Origin: Spirodela intermedia
Taxonomy: Eukaryota; Streptophyta; Magnoliopsida; Alismatales; Araceae
Assembly (NCBI GenBank): GCA_902729315.2
Contig: LR746272.1
Span: forward strand, 62,001-126,000
Length of the DNA stretch: 64,000 nucleotides
Direction of reading: 5' to 3'
In this document: one piece after another, positions 47,451 through 59,540 of the stretch
Layout of the letters: each line of letters starts with the position of its first letter
Position numbering within the stretch: position 1 is the first letter of the stretch
Notes under the pieces: generated by a model
The model's input: the letters and a program-made list of their open reading frames with translations, nothing else
Told to the model about the DNA's origin: nothing
Databases searched by the model: none
Made by a program: the position numbers and the translations under genes

Positions 47451-50100
47451 CAACTAAAGCTGTCTTCATAACCAATAGTTTAAATTCAAAGGATCAACCT
47501 TTCCCTTTATGTAGAAGGATTAGCCTACTAAGTTATCTAAAAAAGTGATGTGAGATTTATACTTAATTCTAGGTATGACGTAACAAAAGATGAGTCATGC
47601 CACTACGTCTTGGGCATATTGGCTGTGCCACCTGTTGGTTACGAGGTTCCACCTAAGGAATCTCACATTATTAATCTAGCCATGTGACATTCTTTCCCTC
47701 CAAGTTCCAAACTCCTCGTCAGAGGGTACTTTTCAAATTAATGGTTGACGAAGTCTTTAAAATTACAAGAGGTCAGTGTTTCACTCTCGTGTAATCTCTT
47801 CTTTTGGTCAGATATACCACTTGACAAAGAATAAGATGTGACAATGTGTTTGGAATCGCCCTCCACCGCAAATTTCGTGATAGTCCTCGATCACCTCTAC
47901 CTAATGGATGTAGTGTATTTTGACCATGTGAGACAGTTACTTCAGGTGATTGAGATATGAATTTTCATGTCTATCTAGTATCGATTGAGTTTTCAAATGT
48001 GAAATATTCGATGTGTTGCTAGCTGAAGTGGAAGTTGCAAGTGGTAGGTCAGTTATCTTATCCTGGTTGTATTCATAAATGAATTTGTGTGCCATGACAA
48101 CAACCCATTATCCCACTTGATCCTCTTCAAGTGGAAAATCAAGTACATCACCTTCCTAGAGCCCAAAGCCTTTGTAGGGCAATAGGGCTGCACAAAGTAT
48201 TAAAAAATCCTAATAATATTTACTAACTATATCTTATACTACATGCAAAAATGTATTAGTTGCTAGGTATATCGTACAGTACACGTAAAATATGATGGTG
48301 GTTGAGGGTGGAAGATCATAGACAAAACCTTGATACCTCTTGGGCACACTTACACAAAATCAAAGAAAAGTATAACTTACAAATTATGTATTGATAATCT
48401 AAGGGGCATTACATTAGATAAAATATATGAGCAATTGTGCAAATATCCATGGAGTTTGGAACATTGTTACTAGAAGCCCATTTATATGATGAAGGTGGAC
48501 AAACTTTACAAATTTACAACAAGACTACAACGATGGTATGCAAGGTGTTGAAGACATGAGGGAAAATGATTGCTCTTCAATTTTGTGAAGTGTGTATTCA
48601 CAGTAAAACGATGAGTTCCTTAGCCCTATGATGGGGAGATATGTCATGCAAATAAATCAAAATATCTAGATCATTGATGAATGACCAATGCCACACAAAG
48701 TACAAAGCTATAGTAAATTATTATAAAATTTATTTCTAGATTTGAATGGGGGAGTGTTAAAAAGCATTCAATGACATGCAAAAGATCGTCACAGCCAACT
48801 ATTTTCCTATTATTAAATGTTTTAAAGTCTACCAAAGTCCACATAAATGTATTGGACATGTTCATCAGTGAGGTGTTAATGCAGAAAGAATACAATGTGG
48901 ATTTTGAAGGTGAGAAGTTGAATGAAATAGAACAGTGGTTATCCATCAAAACACTAGTAATGTTGTGATGAGCTGATTTAACTCAAAGTAGAAACTCACC
49001 TCCAACCAAAAATTAATAATAAAATTTTCTCACATAGTATGATTTAACACTTTAGTACGAGTCAAGTTGACTAATCTGGTGGTAACTACTTTGAGTTACA
49101 AAGAGACTCTTATCAACTATAATAACATTTTCAATAATCATCAATAACTTAATAAATGAGATTTATTTGCCAGATATAGCAGAGGAAGTAGTAAGAATAC
49201 TGATGCACCAAAGAAAACTAAGATATACAATACTTTTGGGTAGATGATGATTTCCGTATGCACAACTTCCAAGTTTATTTACAAGTTGAGCCACAAAATA
49301 ATATGCATGTATGTCATATTGGATGGTAGTGCACAACAACACTCCTGTCCAACATACATTTCAAATTGAATATGAAAGAAGATGTTGAAGCTTACGTCCT
49401 CCTGTATCTTGTATATCAAAATCACAAGACTAAAAAGATGAACACATTTAGAATGCTAAAATCGCTCACAATACAAGAATTGTTCATATGAGCCATTGTT
49501 GATAAATTTCATTGGGTTACTAGTGGTAGATTATCACAATACAACCTTAGTTGTAGTAGATCGATTTAAAAAATATATAATGTTCATACCGATGTACACA
49601 GATTATAGATAAAAAAAAGGTGACGTTGAAATTGAGTCTTGATTTATTTGATTTGACCAATTAAGGCCTCAAAGGAAATAACAAAATTATGTCACCTTCT
49701 CTACATGTGGGTTATTCATTGTTTATTAGTTCAAATGTTGCCAACATTGGTACTTTTCCTATTTCTTTATAATAATAATAAAAATAAAATAATAACATGA
49801 CCTAGATAGTAAATGTATGGCTTCAATACCTATTGTCACATGATTATCTGCTGAAGTATTTAAATCATATCTAATGTTGGGTGTATTCTTGACCTCAATA
49901 AGCATAAATGTTCATAAATAGGAGTTTAAACTCAAAGAAGAAGTCAATCTATTATATACCTCCAAGGTAGTTTCTACATTAGGCATCTTAACCTTTAGAT
50001 GGATCAGGCTACCATGTTTTACACTTAAACCCATGTCTTACATAGCATGTGAGACAATAAAATTTCATGTGATAATCATCAATAGGTTATATCAAAATAT
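47450..50100 (+). mobile_element. AT-rich relic of a Ty3/gypsy element
   Basis: Uniformly AT-rich and full of stops. The one clear signal is a Ty3/gypsy integrase segment at about 49555-49610: V-V-V-D-R-F-K-K-Y-I-M-F-I-P, the block around the first catalytic aspartate (usually V-V-V-D-R-F-S-K). The rest is too decayed to assign and no LTR was found. Borders are set by composition and are approximate. Confidence 0.55.
49555..49611 (+). pseudogene. Ty3/gypsy integrase core fragment
   Basis: About 19 codons match the D-containing integrase block (V-D-R-F-K-K-Y, then F-I-P). The next catalytic blocks are missing; the sequence that follows does not continue the domain. Confidence 0.6.
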
Positions 50101-51470
50101 TTTGGTGGTTTAATCCTCTTGACTTAAATTAAATCTTTAATAATGTTCCTTGTTACATTCTACTAATTTCTTAGTATTTTACACAATAATGTTTTGGTCT
50201 TCAATTAACTTCCCATTAGACTTAGTGGCTCCAAATGACTCAAACATTCACTCGAAATCTTCATATACCTTCATAACTCTATGAGGTTAAATTCTATGAG
50301 ACTCCTCTCTTTTAGATTCACATCGCTTGAATACTAATAAAGTTAATCACAATTAATATTCTCTAGATTTAGGCTTTAGATGGGTATTGAGTACTTATCT
50401 ACTATAAATACAAAATTAGGATGAGTAACTTCTTTGTGTCTAAATTCTAGCTTTCCAAAGCCTGCAATCTTTTGATTTCTTATTGAAGAACCTTGATGTG
50501 AAAGAGTCACTGAATTATTTGAGTAGCAGCTGATTTTTTATGTTTCTAGATATCCAACAATATAGCCATAGGGTTTGGACTTTGGAAGAAGGTGGTGGGC
50601 ACGAAACCTTGTTTATTAGATAATTTGTGATTTTTTAAAATGATTTTTCTTATTATTCGTTTTATATTTATTATTTCTCCTCTCCTTCCTCGTCTTCTTT
50701 TCTTCTTCTTATCGTTCTATGTCCTCTTCTTCTCTCTCCTCATGCTGAAAACCAGCAACAAACAAGAGAGATCAGGGTTCCTATTAGTATAATACCATAT
50801 AAATAGGTGAGTTTATTAGTTCTGATTTAGGTATGGTTTTCAAACGATCCATTTCTATTTCGCGGACACGGAAAATGGTCTTCAGTTTGAGTTTTAATCA
50901 TGGATCAGGAAAACAGTCGATTGGTTCAATTTAGGGTTGCTAATATGGTAAAGATTTCGATTTTAATCGTGTATACAGTAAACGGTGTTTGATTACGGTT
51001 TAAATCACAGATAGTGTAAACAGTATTGGCTTCGACATAGCGTTAACAGGGTGCGACATTGCCTTGGCAAGTTACAGCACGCTCAAAGCACGAGAGGCTC
51101 ACAAGTGAGCATGTGCGGCTCAGGCCGAAAACTTTGTCAAGGCAAAGGTGGCGACATAGGGTTGTGACACAACGTTGGTACGAGACGTTACAAGCAATTC
51201 ACATGCAGAGGCACGCAACACCAATTGACCCCATCGCGAAACAAGGGATTACGAGAGCACTCACCGGATGCATGGTAGGCTTTACAGTAAAAGCTTCCAC
51301 CTTTCGAGTCAATCCCCTTCAAGAGGATGGTAGAACCATCCAATTAAGACAAGACAATGGTTTAAGTGTCGTCCCTCATATCATACGCTGTTAAAGCATG
51401 CCATCAAGAGTTGAGACACGTTGATCTTAGGAGGATAAAATAAGAAAAATGATGATGAGCTCTTCTCTAT
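50101..51470. other. Transposon-derived or unassigned DNA before tandem repeats
   Basis: AT-rich DNA passes at about 51030 to GC-balanced sequence holding a 111-codon plus frame (51059-51394) without recognised domain. Its basic, Arg/Gln-rich composition and position before a TATA-like CTATAAATAA (about 51467) and a tandem array suggest the end of a retroelement, but this is inference. Confidence 0.35.
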
Positions 51471-52048
51471 AAATAAAGGTCTTCAACCTCGTGGAGGTTG
51501 GCCTCCTTTCTATTAATGAATTCTTATGTGAGAAGAGTACGCGCCTCTTTGAGTAGGAAACGCTTTCACAGGAGAGAAGGCTACTTGGTGTCCCCGAAGA
51601 AGATCAAGGTTAGCACACGGTGGAGCGATCAAGGTAGGCTCTGACTGACCCTGATCACCACGTAAATGGAGGAGGAGGCTGGCTTCCCCTTTATGAGTGT
51701 ATTTTTTATGAGAAAAGGATAAACAGCTCTTTGAGCAAGAAAAACTTCCACAAGAGAGAAGCATGTTTAGTGTCGTCAATGACAACCAAGGCTGACATAC
51801 AATGGAGCGACCAAGGTAAGCTCCCGACTGACCACCACATAAATAAAAAAGGCCTTCAAAGTCGTGGAGGAAGCCGGCCTCCCCTTCATCAGTGCATTTT
51901 TTCATGTGAGAAGAGCCACACACACAGCCCTTTAAGCAAGAAAAACTTCCACAAGAGAAGGCTACTTGGTGTCGCCGAAGTTGACCAAGGCCACCACCAC
52001 CACACACCACAGTGGAGCGAAGGTAAGATCCCGCCGACCACCAGGTGA
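51471..52048. repeat. Tandem array of about three units of about 180-205 bp
   Basis: Units begin near 51471, 51663 and 51840. Each holds, in order, a variant of TAAATAAAGG, CGTGGAGGCTGGCCTCC, AAGCAAGAAAAACTTCCAC, GAGAAGGCTACTTGGTG, GGAGCGA(C)CAAGGTA and CTGACCACCAC. Similarity is plain but imperfect, so the array is not recent. A minus-strand frame of 236 codons (52223-51513) stays open across all three units. Confidence 0.75.
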
Positions 52049-52623
52049 CAGGCTGCCCTGGACAATGAGACGACCATTCCAACAGAGAGAGGCTGGTGGT
52101 GCCTCCATGGGAGGATTCACTTCTTGAAGATGCAAAGAACTCTGCAGGACTGTTCCAGTGGGGAGAGGAAGCATATGCACATGGCCACGCAAACCAGCAG
52201 GAACATCGAGAATCATCGACCATACCTCAGCAGCATGCATGCAGTGGTCTTCGTTCCTGTCTCATCTTTGCAGGGCTTGGGAGTCCCCGACGAGAGCAGA
52301 ATCCCAGCGAAGCACATCGTGGGGTGTTGCCTGAACCTCCTCTCCGGTTTTTTCATGTACACTGCATGATCTGCTTCTCTTGTGAGGCAGCCGGCCCAGC
52401 CACCGTCTCGCACCTGCAGGTGAACCACAGATGAAGACAGTGCCCTTTCTGTTTGCTTCACTCGCCATCGAGAGCTCGCACCCCCGGCATGCGCCCCAGG
52501 GACCTACCATCCATGTATCTGCACAATCGTCCTCAGTTCCTCCAGACCATCCACAACAAATCGCTCTGTCTATGAGGAGGCCGTTCCTCGGTTCATTCTG
52601 CCGGTCTACTATGAAAAGCGTCT
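52049..52623. other. 3' flank of DUF547 gene
   Basis: Nothing supported apart from the probable 3' untranslated region of the DUF547 gene next to 52624. Short frames on both strands have no recognised domain. Confidence 0.4.
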
Positions 52624-55600
52624 CTAGTATTTGTCATCAGTCAAGAAGAGGTACCGGAACCTAGAATCAAATGGGGTGATGATGAAACTCCGCACCCCAA
52701 GAAGCCTCTGTTTTCTGTGGGACGTGGAGTTTCGAACTAAAGCAGCCTGCTCAGGGGAAAGAAATCGGCAGATCCAGTCGACCAGTAATGAGTCCTCAAC
52801 CACAGCCTTTGCAAAACAGTGTAATAACTTTGGCACCAGCAGTTTCCCCTTGAGGCCTATTCCCACGGAAGCCCGGACATAGTCTCTGAGTGCGATCTGA
52901 AGTTCCTCTTTAACTCTGCTGGGAGTGAATATCCTTATCTGCAACGAAAGTAAGTAGGAGCACCCAGCAATCAGAGAACCACGAGATGCGGCAAATTCAA
53001 GATGCAGACATGGAAAGATCCCCCTGATTCTTGAACTGGCGCATGATGGATGATCACCAGTGCCTTCCCGAGGATTCAGGGCCATACCCACTAATATAAA
53101 GTAACTATATAAGGTGAAACTAAAAATGGGGCCAGTAATACAAAGTAACATCCGTTTCATATAACGAACGATAGATCCACTCCGGTATGTGGTGGGTACG
53201 GACAAATTAGAACAATACTTTGAAAAGGAGGCCAAAGATGAAACAAGTTCCTCAACTCAAGATGCTACCTTCTAGACCCACAGCCAGCTTCCGTATGGTC
53301 AAAGAGACGATACGATCCCCAGACAGACTCGCACAAAAACTTATTCCGCATTGGCATATTTATGACTGACTCCACAAATCGGATTAAAATTCCAGGTATT
53401 CGTCGACATGACACCTATAAGGAAAAATATCTACGAGGATTTGCAGTTCTCACCGCAGGCGAAGAGTGCATCCCACAACTTAAGCCAAACGCAACGAGGG
53501 GCTCAGGGTTGTCAATTGAGAACTTCTTGTGCTCCTCGGATATCTTGAACTTGTGCATAGCCAAGACCGAACCCTGAGAAGAGCAGCATTACAACAATGA
53601 CAACACGGACATAGACAGCGGAGTAACAAATAACTCTGAGCATATCAGAAAAACAGCATACGATATGCGGTCGATAAGCCGGAGGCTTCATCTTTAGAAT
53701 GACATACTCGATCTCTGCTGCACTGACTGATTGATCGCCAATGGTATAAGAAACCTGCAACACCAATACAGCACGTGAGTGCGCCTCCCCTCGATCAATC
53801 TCATTTAAATACCATGCCAGACATCAAAGACAAACCTTTTGCATTAACGAAAAGTGTTTGATGTCATTTCTAGGCACTCCATAAGCGAGGTAAGCCTGTA
53901 GGCGTCGAGCATGAATTCGAGTCAAATCCAATGTGCCCACCAAGGCAGAGATCTAATAAAGAGGCAAGAGTAATAACAGTCTTCCTGAAGACAATGGCAA
54001 GGTGCTTTTATAGACCGATAGAGATTGAAAGAAAACAATATAAAGGCAATGGAACAATGACAAGGTTCTTTTCAAAAGCTGCCTGAGCATGCTTTCTCTC
54101 AGCTCCCAACAGAGAGTCAGTTGTGATCTGCTAAACAAAAATAAGACAGCGTGCATATAAGGTCTGTAAAATGTGGCAGCAGGCAAACGAGTGCCACACA
54201 CCTCTACTGGTTCGTTATGGGTCTAACACAAATGCTTATAACATGTACGTTTTTTTGAGATTTGTGATCAATTAACCAGGGGACACACACACACACAGGC
54301 ACACAGGCACACAGGCACACATACATATATTCATACTAGCATGGCTGAGAAGCCGTGTCCGGTTGAAGAGTGAAAGAGGCTGAAATATGCACAATTACAA
54401 AGTAAAGAGCATTCAGGGTAACTGCAGGCACGATTATTCATGAATAACTGAAAAGGCACTGGTAGGCACCTACCAGAAACATGGCAATGCGTATATTACT
54501 TACGTGCATGACTAGTGCATTATACAAGTTGATCCAGAACGCTAGTTTTTGGTTGCTGTTCATCTTAGCAGGGCTCACTTTAACTAGTTGTTCAACAAGG
54601 AACCTGCAAGACATGTCACAACGAAGACAAAGTTTAGGCAACTATTCAGAAGCACTTGTGGTCCAAAACTACATCAGCAAAGGATTAAGCTTTCAGTGAT
54701 ATGCCACAAACAAACTTTCTCCGGGACATACACAGTTGACTGAGCACTCGACACAACTTGGACATTCTGGCATGCAAGATTGCCCAAGGACTAGGACAGC
54801 ATACTGACCTGAATGTTCTGAGAGTTTCAGCCGCATACTCAAGCTGTTTCTTTCCAACAACCATCCAAGAGACCTCAGTTGCTGAGCTATAGGTTCCAAG
54901 ATTTGCACGATTTGCCTTCCCATGCACCCCATAAGGATCGAAAGCATTTTCTTTCGAAATTACCCCGGGACAGGAACGCATGTCCATCAGCGGACTGTGC
55001 AGCAACGATGGTTCAACTGATGAATCTGGTAAAGATGCCCGGGAAGAGTTGGACACGGGTTCAATTGGGGAACACAGGGAGACCGGGCCCTCTGAAGAAG
55101 AGACCTTGGATGACGTGGTGGAAGCCTCCGAGAGACACAGAAAAATGTTTCTCATGCACCTGACCATTTCTTCGGAAAGCTGATTAGGGTTATGCCAGAG
55201 GTTCCTCATTAGCAAATCCCCACTCAAGGGATTGGTTGCATCTACTTGTTCAAGATGCGCATGAACCTCTGTCTCATCGTACTCTGTACTGCATGACTGT
55301 GATCCCTGTCACAAAAACAGTAAGTTGGTCTTCAATTGTTTGCTTTAAAATGATGTGGGGGAAGGGGGGGGGGGGGGGGGGGGGCATCTGTAAAGCTCTT
55401 CTTCATCTGCAATTAATTGTATGGTTCTCTAGTATGCCATTGGTGAAACGAAACGATTGCCATGTTGAACCCATACCTCTTCTTCCTTACAGAAGCCGGA
55501 TGGATTATCCATTGCCAATGATTGTGGATGCCCAGGAGCAGCAGGAGGAATTGTTTCCAAAGAATGAGGAGCTTGTATACTCTTTGATGCCCTCAGAGAA

Positions 55601-56978
55601 GATATGTGCTGGCGATACACGGATGACAGCCTTGGCTTAGCAACACGAGCATGAGATATCGAAAATCATCCTCACACGGAAGAAACAAGGAAGAGATTAC
55701 CTCTTCCCATGAATAATCAGAAAAACACTCAGGCCTTGATGACGGAGAGGACGGATTTCCGGAGTTGTTCTTAGAAAGCTCGCGTTCATTCCTTGCACGT
55801 GTGATACTACGATGCAAGGTATTCAATTCGTCTTCAAGCTTGGAGACAGTAATCTCCAGGGTAATGATGTTTCCTACAAGCTCTTGAGCCTGCAAGACGT
55901 GTTATGACGTGACGAGCCGAGCAGGGTGATTGTATACGGCTAAAAACGATATAGAGGCGAGAAAAAATTGTGATAAGTACGAGAATGGGGAGGAGAGCTG
56001 CATTCATCCCATCGACCTTGATAGGAAGGAAGGAGATCGGCGGAGGGTACCTTATCCGGGAGATTGAACGGGGAGTTCAACGACGAGGCATTCAGCCCGA
56101 TCGCACCAGCGAGGGCAACATGTAAGTCGATTTCTTCCTGTAGTTGCGCTTGCAATTTCTGGACCTGTAGACGACTGGCGATGTGAGCTTCAAGAAGGCG
56201 GTCGATTTTATTCACACCACCCTGCGACTCCATCGCCCCAAGTGCATGCCGCGCACTCTGAAACCATCGACCCTGATAAAGAAGAGGGAGCCATATACTC
56301 TCACCTCTCGTTCCAGCTGATGCCTGTATTGGCATTTCTTGGCATCTTTCTTTCTATTGCTTTCTCTCTCGCGCCGCAGGGCAACCTAGAGCACACGGAA
56401 AAGCAGGTAAAACTGATTGCGGAACAATGAACAAGGAAACCCGTTACCCGAAAAAGCGTAACCCCTCGATCTTTCCAGGAATGAATGGCTGGCAAAGGCC
56501 AAGCAATCACCCCAAAACGGGCGTTGATGATGCCCAAACAGAAGACCGGGCAACCACGCGGGGAGGAGCACAATTCACAGAGGGAGAAAGGCGGAGGAAC
56601 TGCTGAGCCCTCAGGGGGACTCAGCAGGACGCAAGCGACTGTCATAAGTTGAGAATGGAAAGTGATGGCCGAGGGCGGAGCTCGTAAGGCCGATTGGGGC
56701 TGGTGCCATTTCCAATTACGTCGGGACTTTCTAATTCTCTCTCTAGGAAGAGGGGGGAAGAGGAGCGTACTCTTCGTGGGCGTTGGGGCGAGTACCTGCA
56801 AATCAACAGGTTGAGAAGGCCCCACTGGCCTCGAGGAGACACCGGGGGGCGGCGGGGAAGGAGACGTCGGGTCGGAGGTACAAGAAGAGGAGCAAGAAGC
56901 CTCGTCATCCAGAGCAAGTGCGGCGGCCGGTTCGTCCGCTTCTCCTCGATAACCTGCACCGCCACACCGGGGCGACAT
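52624..56978 (-). CDS. Ternary complex factor MIP1 leucine-zipper and DUF547 protein
   Basis: Ten coding exons, highest first: 56796-56978, 56051-56257, 55701-55889, 55477-55635, 54809-55305, 54504-54603, 53836-53895, 53662-53754, 53454-53573, 52624-52938. Introns are GT-AG and phases agree, giving 640 residues. Residues about 70-165 form a coiled coil (S-R-L-Q-V-Q-K-L-Q-A-Q-L-Q-E-E; then L-E-D-E-L-N-T-L), matching the N-terminal MIP1 leucine zipper. The C-terminal half from about 270 has L-S-E-E-M-V-R-C-M, then the DUF547 core (K-L-A-F-W-I-N-L-Y-N-A-L-V-M-H; A-Y-L-A-Y-G-V-P; F-G-L-S-C-G-M-H-S-S-P) and the tail L-V-P-K-L-L-H-C-F-A. The family is plant-specific and poorly characterised; a partner or scaffold role is likely. 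The first exon (start at the Met 56978) and the acceptor of exon 4 (CTAAG, 65-bp intron) are the least sure parts. Confidence 0.85.
54283..54322. repeat. (CA)n microsatellite in intron
   Basis: CA units followed by GCACACAG units, within the long intron between exons 6 and 7 of the DUF547 gene. Confidence 0.9.
55364..55384. repeat. Poly-G run in intron
   Basis: About twenty G in the intron between exons 4 and 5 of the DUF547 gene; its length is likely to be unreliable in an assembly. Confidence 0.9.
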
Positions 56979-58753
56979 CGACGCTTTCTGGGCCAAAACG
57001 GAGACGTGGGCAGCGTCGACGGCTTCGCAACAGGAACCTGGCCGTGGGAGGGGCACGACGGCGCTCAGTGCTACTTCCTCCCCGTCCTCGGGTGGCGCCA
57101 CCGTCGTCGACGCATTGGCGGTCGTAATTGCGGGGTATTACAAAAGCCCTTTTCTTTCTTCAGTCCTCGCTATGCGCAGTCTGCCCAGAGCTGGCAGCTG
57201 CACTGGCGCTAGGCCCTTTGGCGGAGCGTCACCCCCCCCCCCCGTTCACGAGGAACCCCGCTAAACGCAGATCTCGAAACGAGATGAGGGCTAATTTATT
57301 TATTACCAGAGACGGCCGCCCATTCATTACTAGTGGCGATCGGCCCCGGAGAGGGAGAGAGGTGGCCGCCGGGTGGGCGGAGCAAGCCTGCGAGATAAAT
57401 AAACTAAGACGACCTGCGAGAACATTTCTTGAAAGCAGGTCCCGCTCCACGTGATGCGGAAGGGGGAGGATGACAGCGATTAGATGAGGGGGGGCGGGGG
57501 GGGGGGGGGGGGGAGCAGTAAATGAGCACGAGCGGGGGCTGCCGTAGATCGATCGGCCTCGCCCCATGATCAGAGTGCGCGAGGGGGTCGGCTCTGACGG
57601 CGGAAAACGGGATCTTGGCCCTCACCGAAGGCGACGGGCGCATACGCCGCTGCGCGTCAACTCCCTGTCGCGCGTGCCCTCCACTGGCCTCCACCACCGC
57701 CGCCGCCAACTGCCCCCCTCCCCTCCCATTCATCGGTGCCTGCCTGCCTGCCAGCGGTGGGATCCTCGTGATGAGCGAGCGCCGCCCCCACCCAGGCACT
57801 GAATCCGTCGTCGCGTTCTCGTCCATCGCCGTTCGTCGCCTTCGGGGGAATCAGTCTTCTCCTGCCCCGACCGTCGGCATTGGCGAGAGGCCTATGAGGA
57901 AGGCCACCGATTCACGATCATTATCCCCCTATCTTTCCATCTATTTATCTGTCTGTCTATAACGTGAAAGAGAACCCGAAATCGATCCTGACGGCGGCGA
58001 CAGCCATTAGATACTTCTCGGCGGAGCCATCGCGCGAGGTCGTAGGCGTGGGACGGACGATACGCGGTAAAATGGGGGGAGAGGCGCACTCTGCATGCAG
58101 GGCCTAGGAAAGATTACGGCCGGCGTAGAAGACCAAAGACTCGGGCCCCCGCGCGCACCATCAACTACAACGAAGAGGTTCGGATGAGAGATGCCGAGAG
58201 CGGCGGCTCAGCCAAAAGCCTTTCTTTTCCTCGTCGATAGATCGACCCCCGCCCGCTGAATGCGCGGGCGGTGAGGAACTGGAAAGGGAGCGGTGGGCTT
58301 CCGGCTTGGTCTTCATTGGAGCCTCCATTACATTACATCCAGGGATTACATGCAGCTGTGGCCGTGGGACCCCGTCTCGAGATGCAGAAATGGGGGAACG
58401 GGAAGAATCATCTCGGTCAAGGCATCGCCCGCCACCGTGCATTATCTTCATAGCCTCAAACTGATTAGGTTTAGCCCCATGCAGCCAATGCCACTGCCAT
58501 TTAATCAAGCCGTTGACCCGGTCTGCCCGTGAGCTATTGATGGTCATTAATCGCCATAGTGTTGGCACGACGACGGGCAGTGGGCGACGCCCTCGAACCC
58601 CGCTGAGGCCCCATCAATAAATAGCGCGACGCCGAACGTCAACGTGCTTCCGTGAGGAACAGTGAATACCGGGGGAATATCTGATCACTCCTGTCGACCT
58701 GGGAACATAAAAGCATTACTGTAAACAGGCGACAGATCGGCCACTGCCGATCG

Positions 58754-58780
58754 GAAGAAGAAGAAGAAGAAGAAGAAGAA
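58754..58780. repeat. (GAA)n microsatellite
   Basis: About nine AAG/GAA units; on minus it codes a Ser run inside an unsupported frame. Confidence 0.9.
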
Positions 58781-59424
58781 TACATGCGCCCATCGGCCGG
58801 TTTGCTCTCGACATCGACCGGTCTGTAGTTTCCCATTGACCAGTTTGCCCCCGATGTATGCATGCGCCCTGGGATACTTCTTGGACCAGGGCGGCCCAAG
58901 CATCGGGGATGACAAAGAGGTTCATTGATGCTTCTAGCCAAAGATCTGATTATCCCCGGGCGTTGGGCAACGGGAGGTGAGAGTGATTGAATGCTCTCCG
59001 TCGGTAGTTCACTCATGGCTGTGGGTTCGGGCTCTTCTCCCTTCATGACACAGGCTCCCAGCCCTTGGTTTAGCTCTGTCGATGGCTTACAATTAGGCAT
59101 CCACTTCCGCAGAGTCGATAGCTGCGGAGGTCGTGTCGTCTCGTAGAAGAGCCATCCATCCCCATACATGCTAGCAGGCGGGTTGATAGAGGGAGAGGGC
59201 GTTGCAGATGGTGCCCTACGTCACCCACCGTGCATGGTCACGTTTGAGGCAAACCGAAGGCGGTTCATGCATTTGCCCACCCTCTGACTAGGAAGCTTCC
59301 ATCTAATAAAATCTATTTACGACTGCTCCGTTGCCGAATCTATGGGCAACTTCTTGTACCCGGTCACAAATCGTCGATTGTGCTACCTTCGCGCGCCAGC
59401 GCCACATGGGAGGGGTGTGTGCCT

Positions 59425-59540
59425 GAGAGGGAGAGAGAGTGAGAGGGAGAGGGAAAAATAGTGGGAGAGAGAGGGAGAGGGAGAGGGAGAGGGAGAGGGA
59501 GAGGGAGAGAGGGAGGGAAAGAGAGTGGGAGAGAAAGAGG
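59425..59540. repeat. GA-rich low-complexity run (GAGGGA units)
   Basis: About 115 bp of GAGA and GAGGGA units. Long frames reported by either strand here are artefacts of this run. Confidence 0.9.

Noticed and set aside
58639-59169. 176-codon minus frame
   Set aside because: No recognised domain and a long Ser run from the GAA microsatellite; no splice or promoter evidence.
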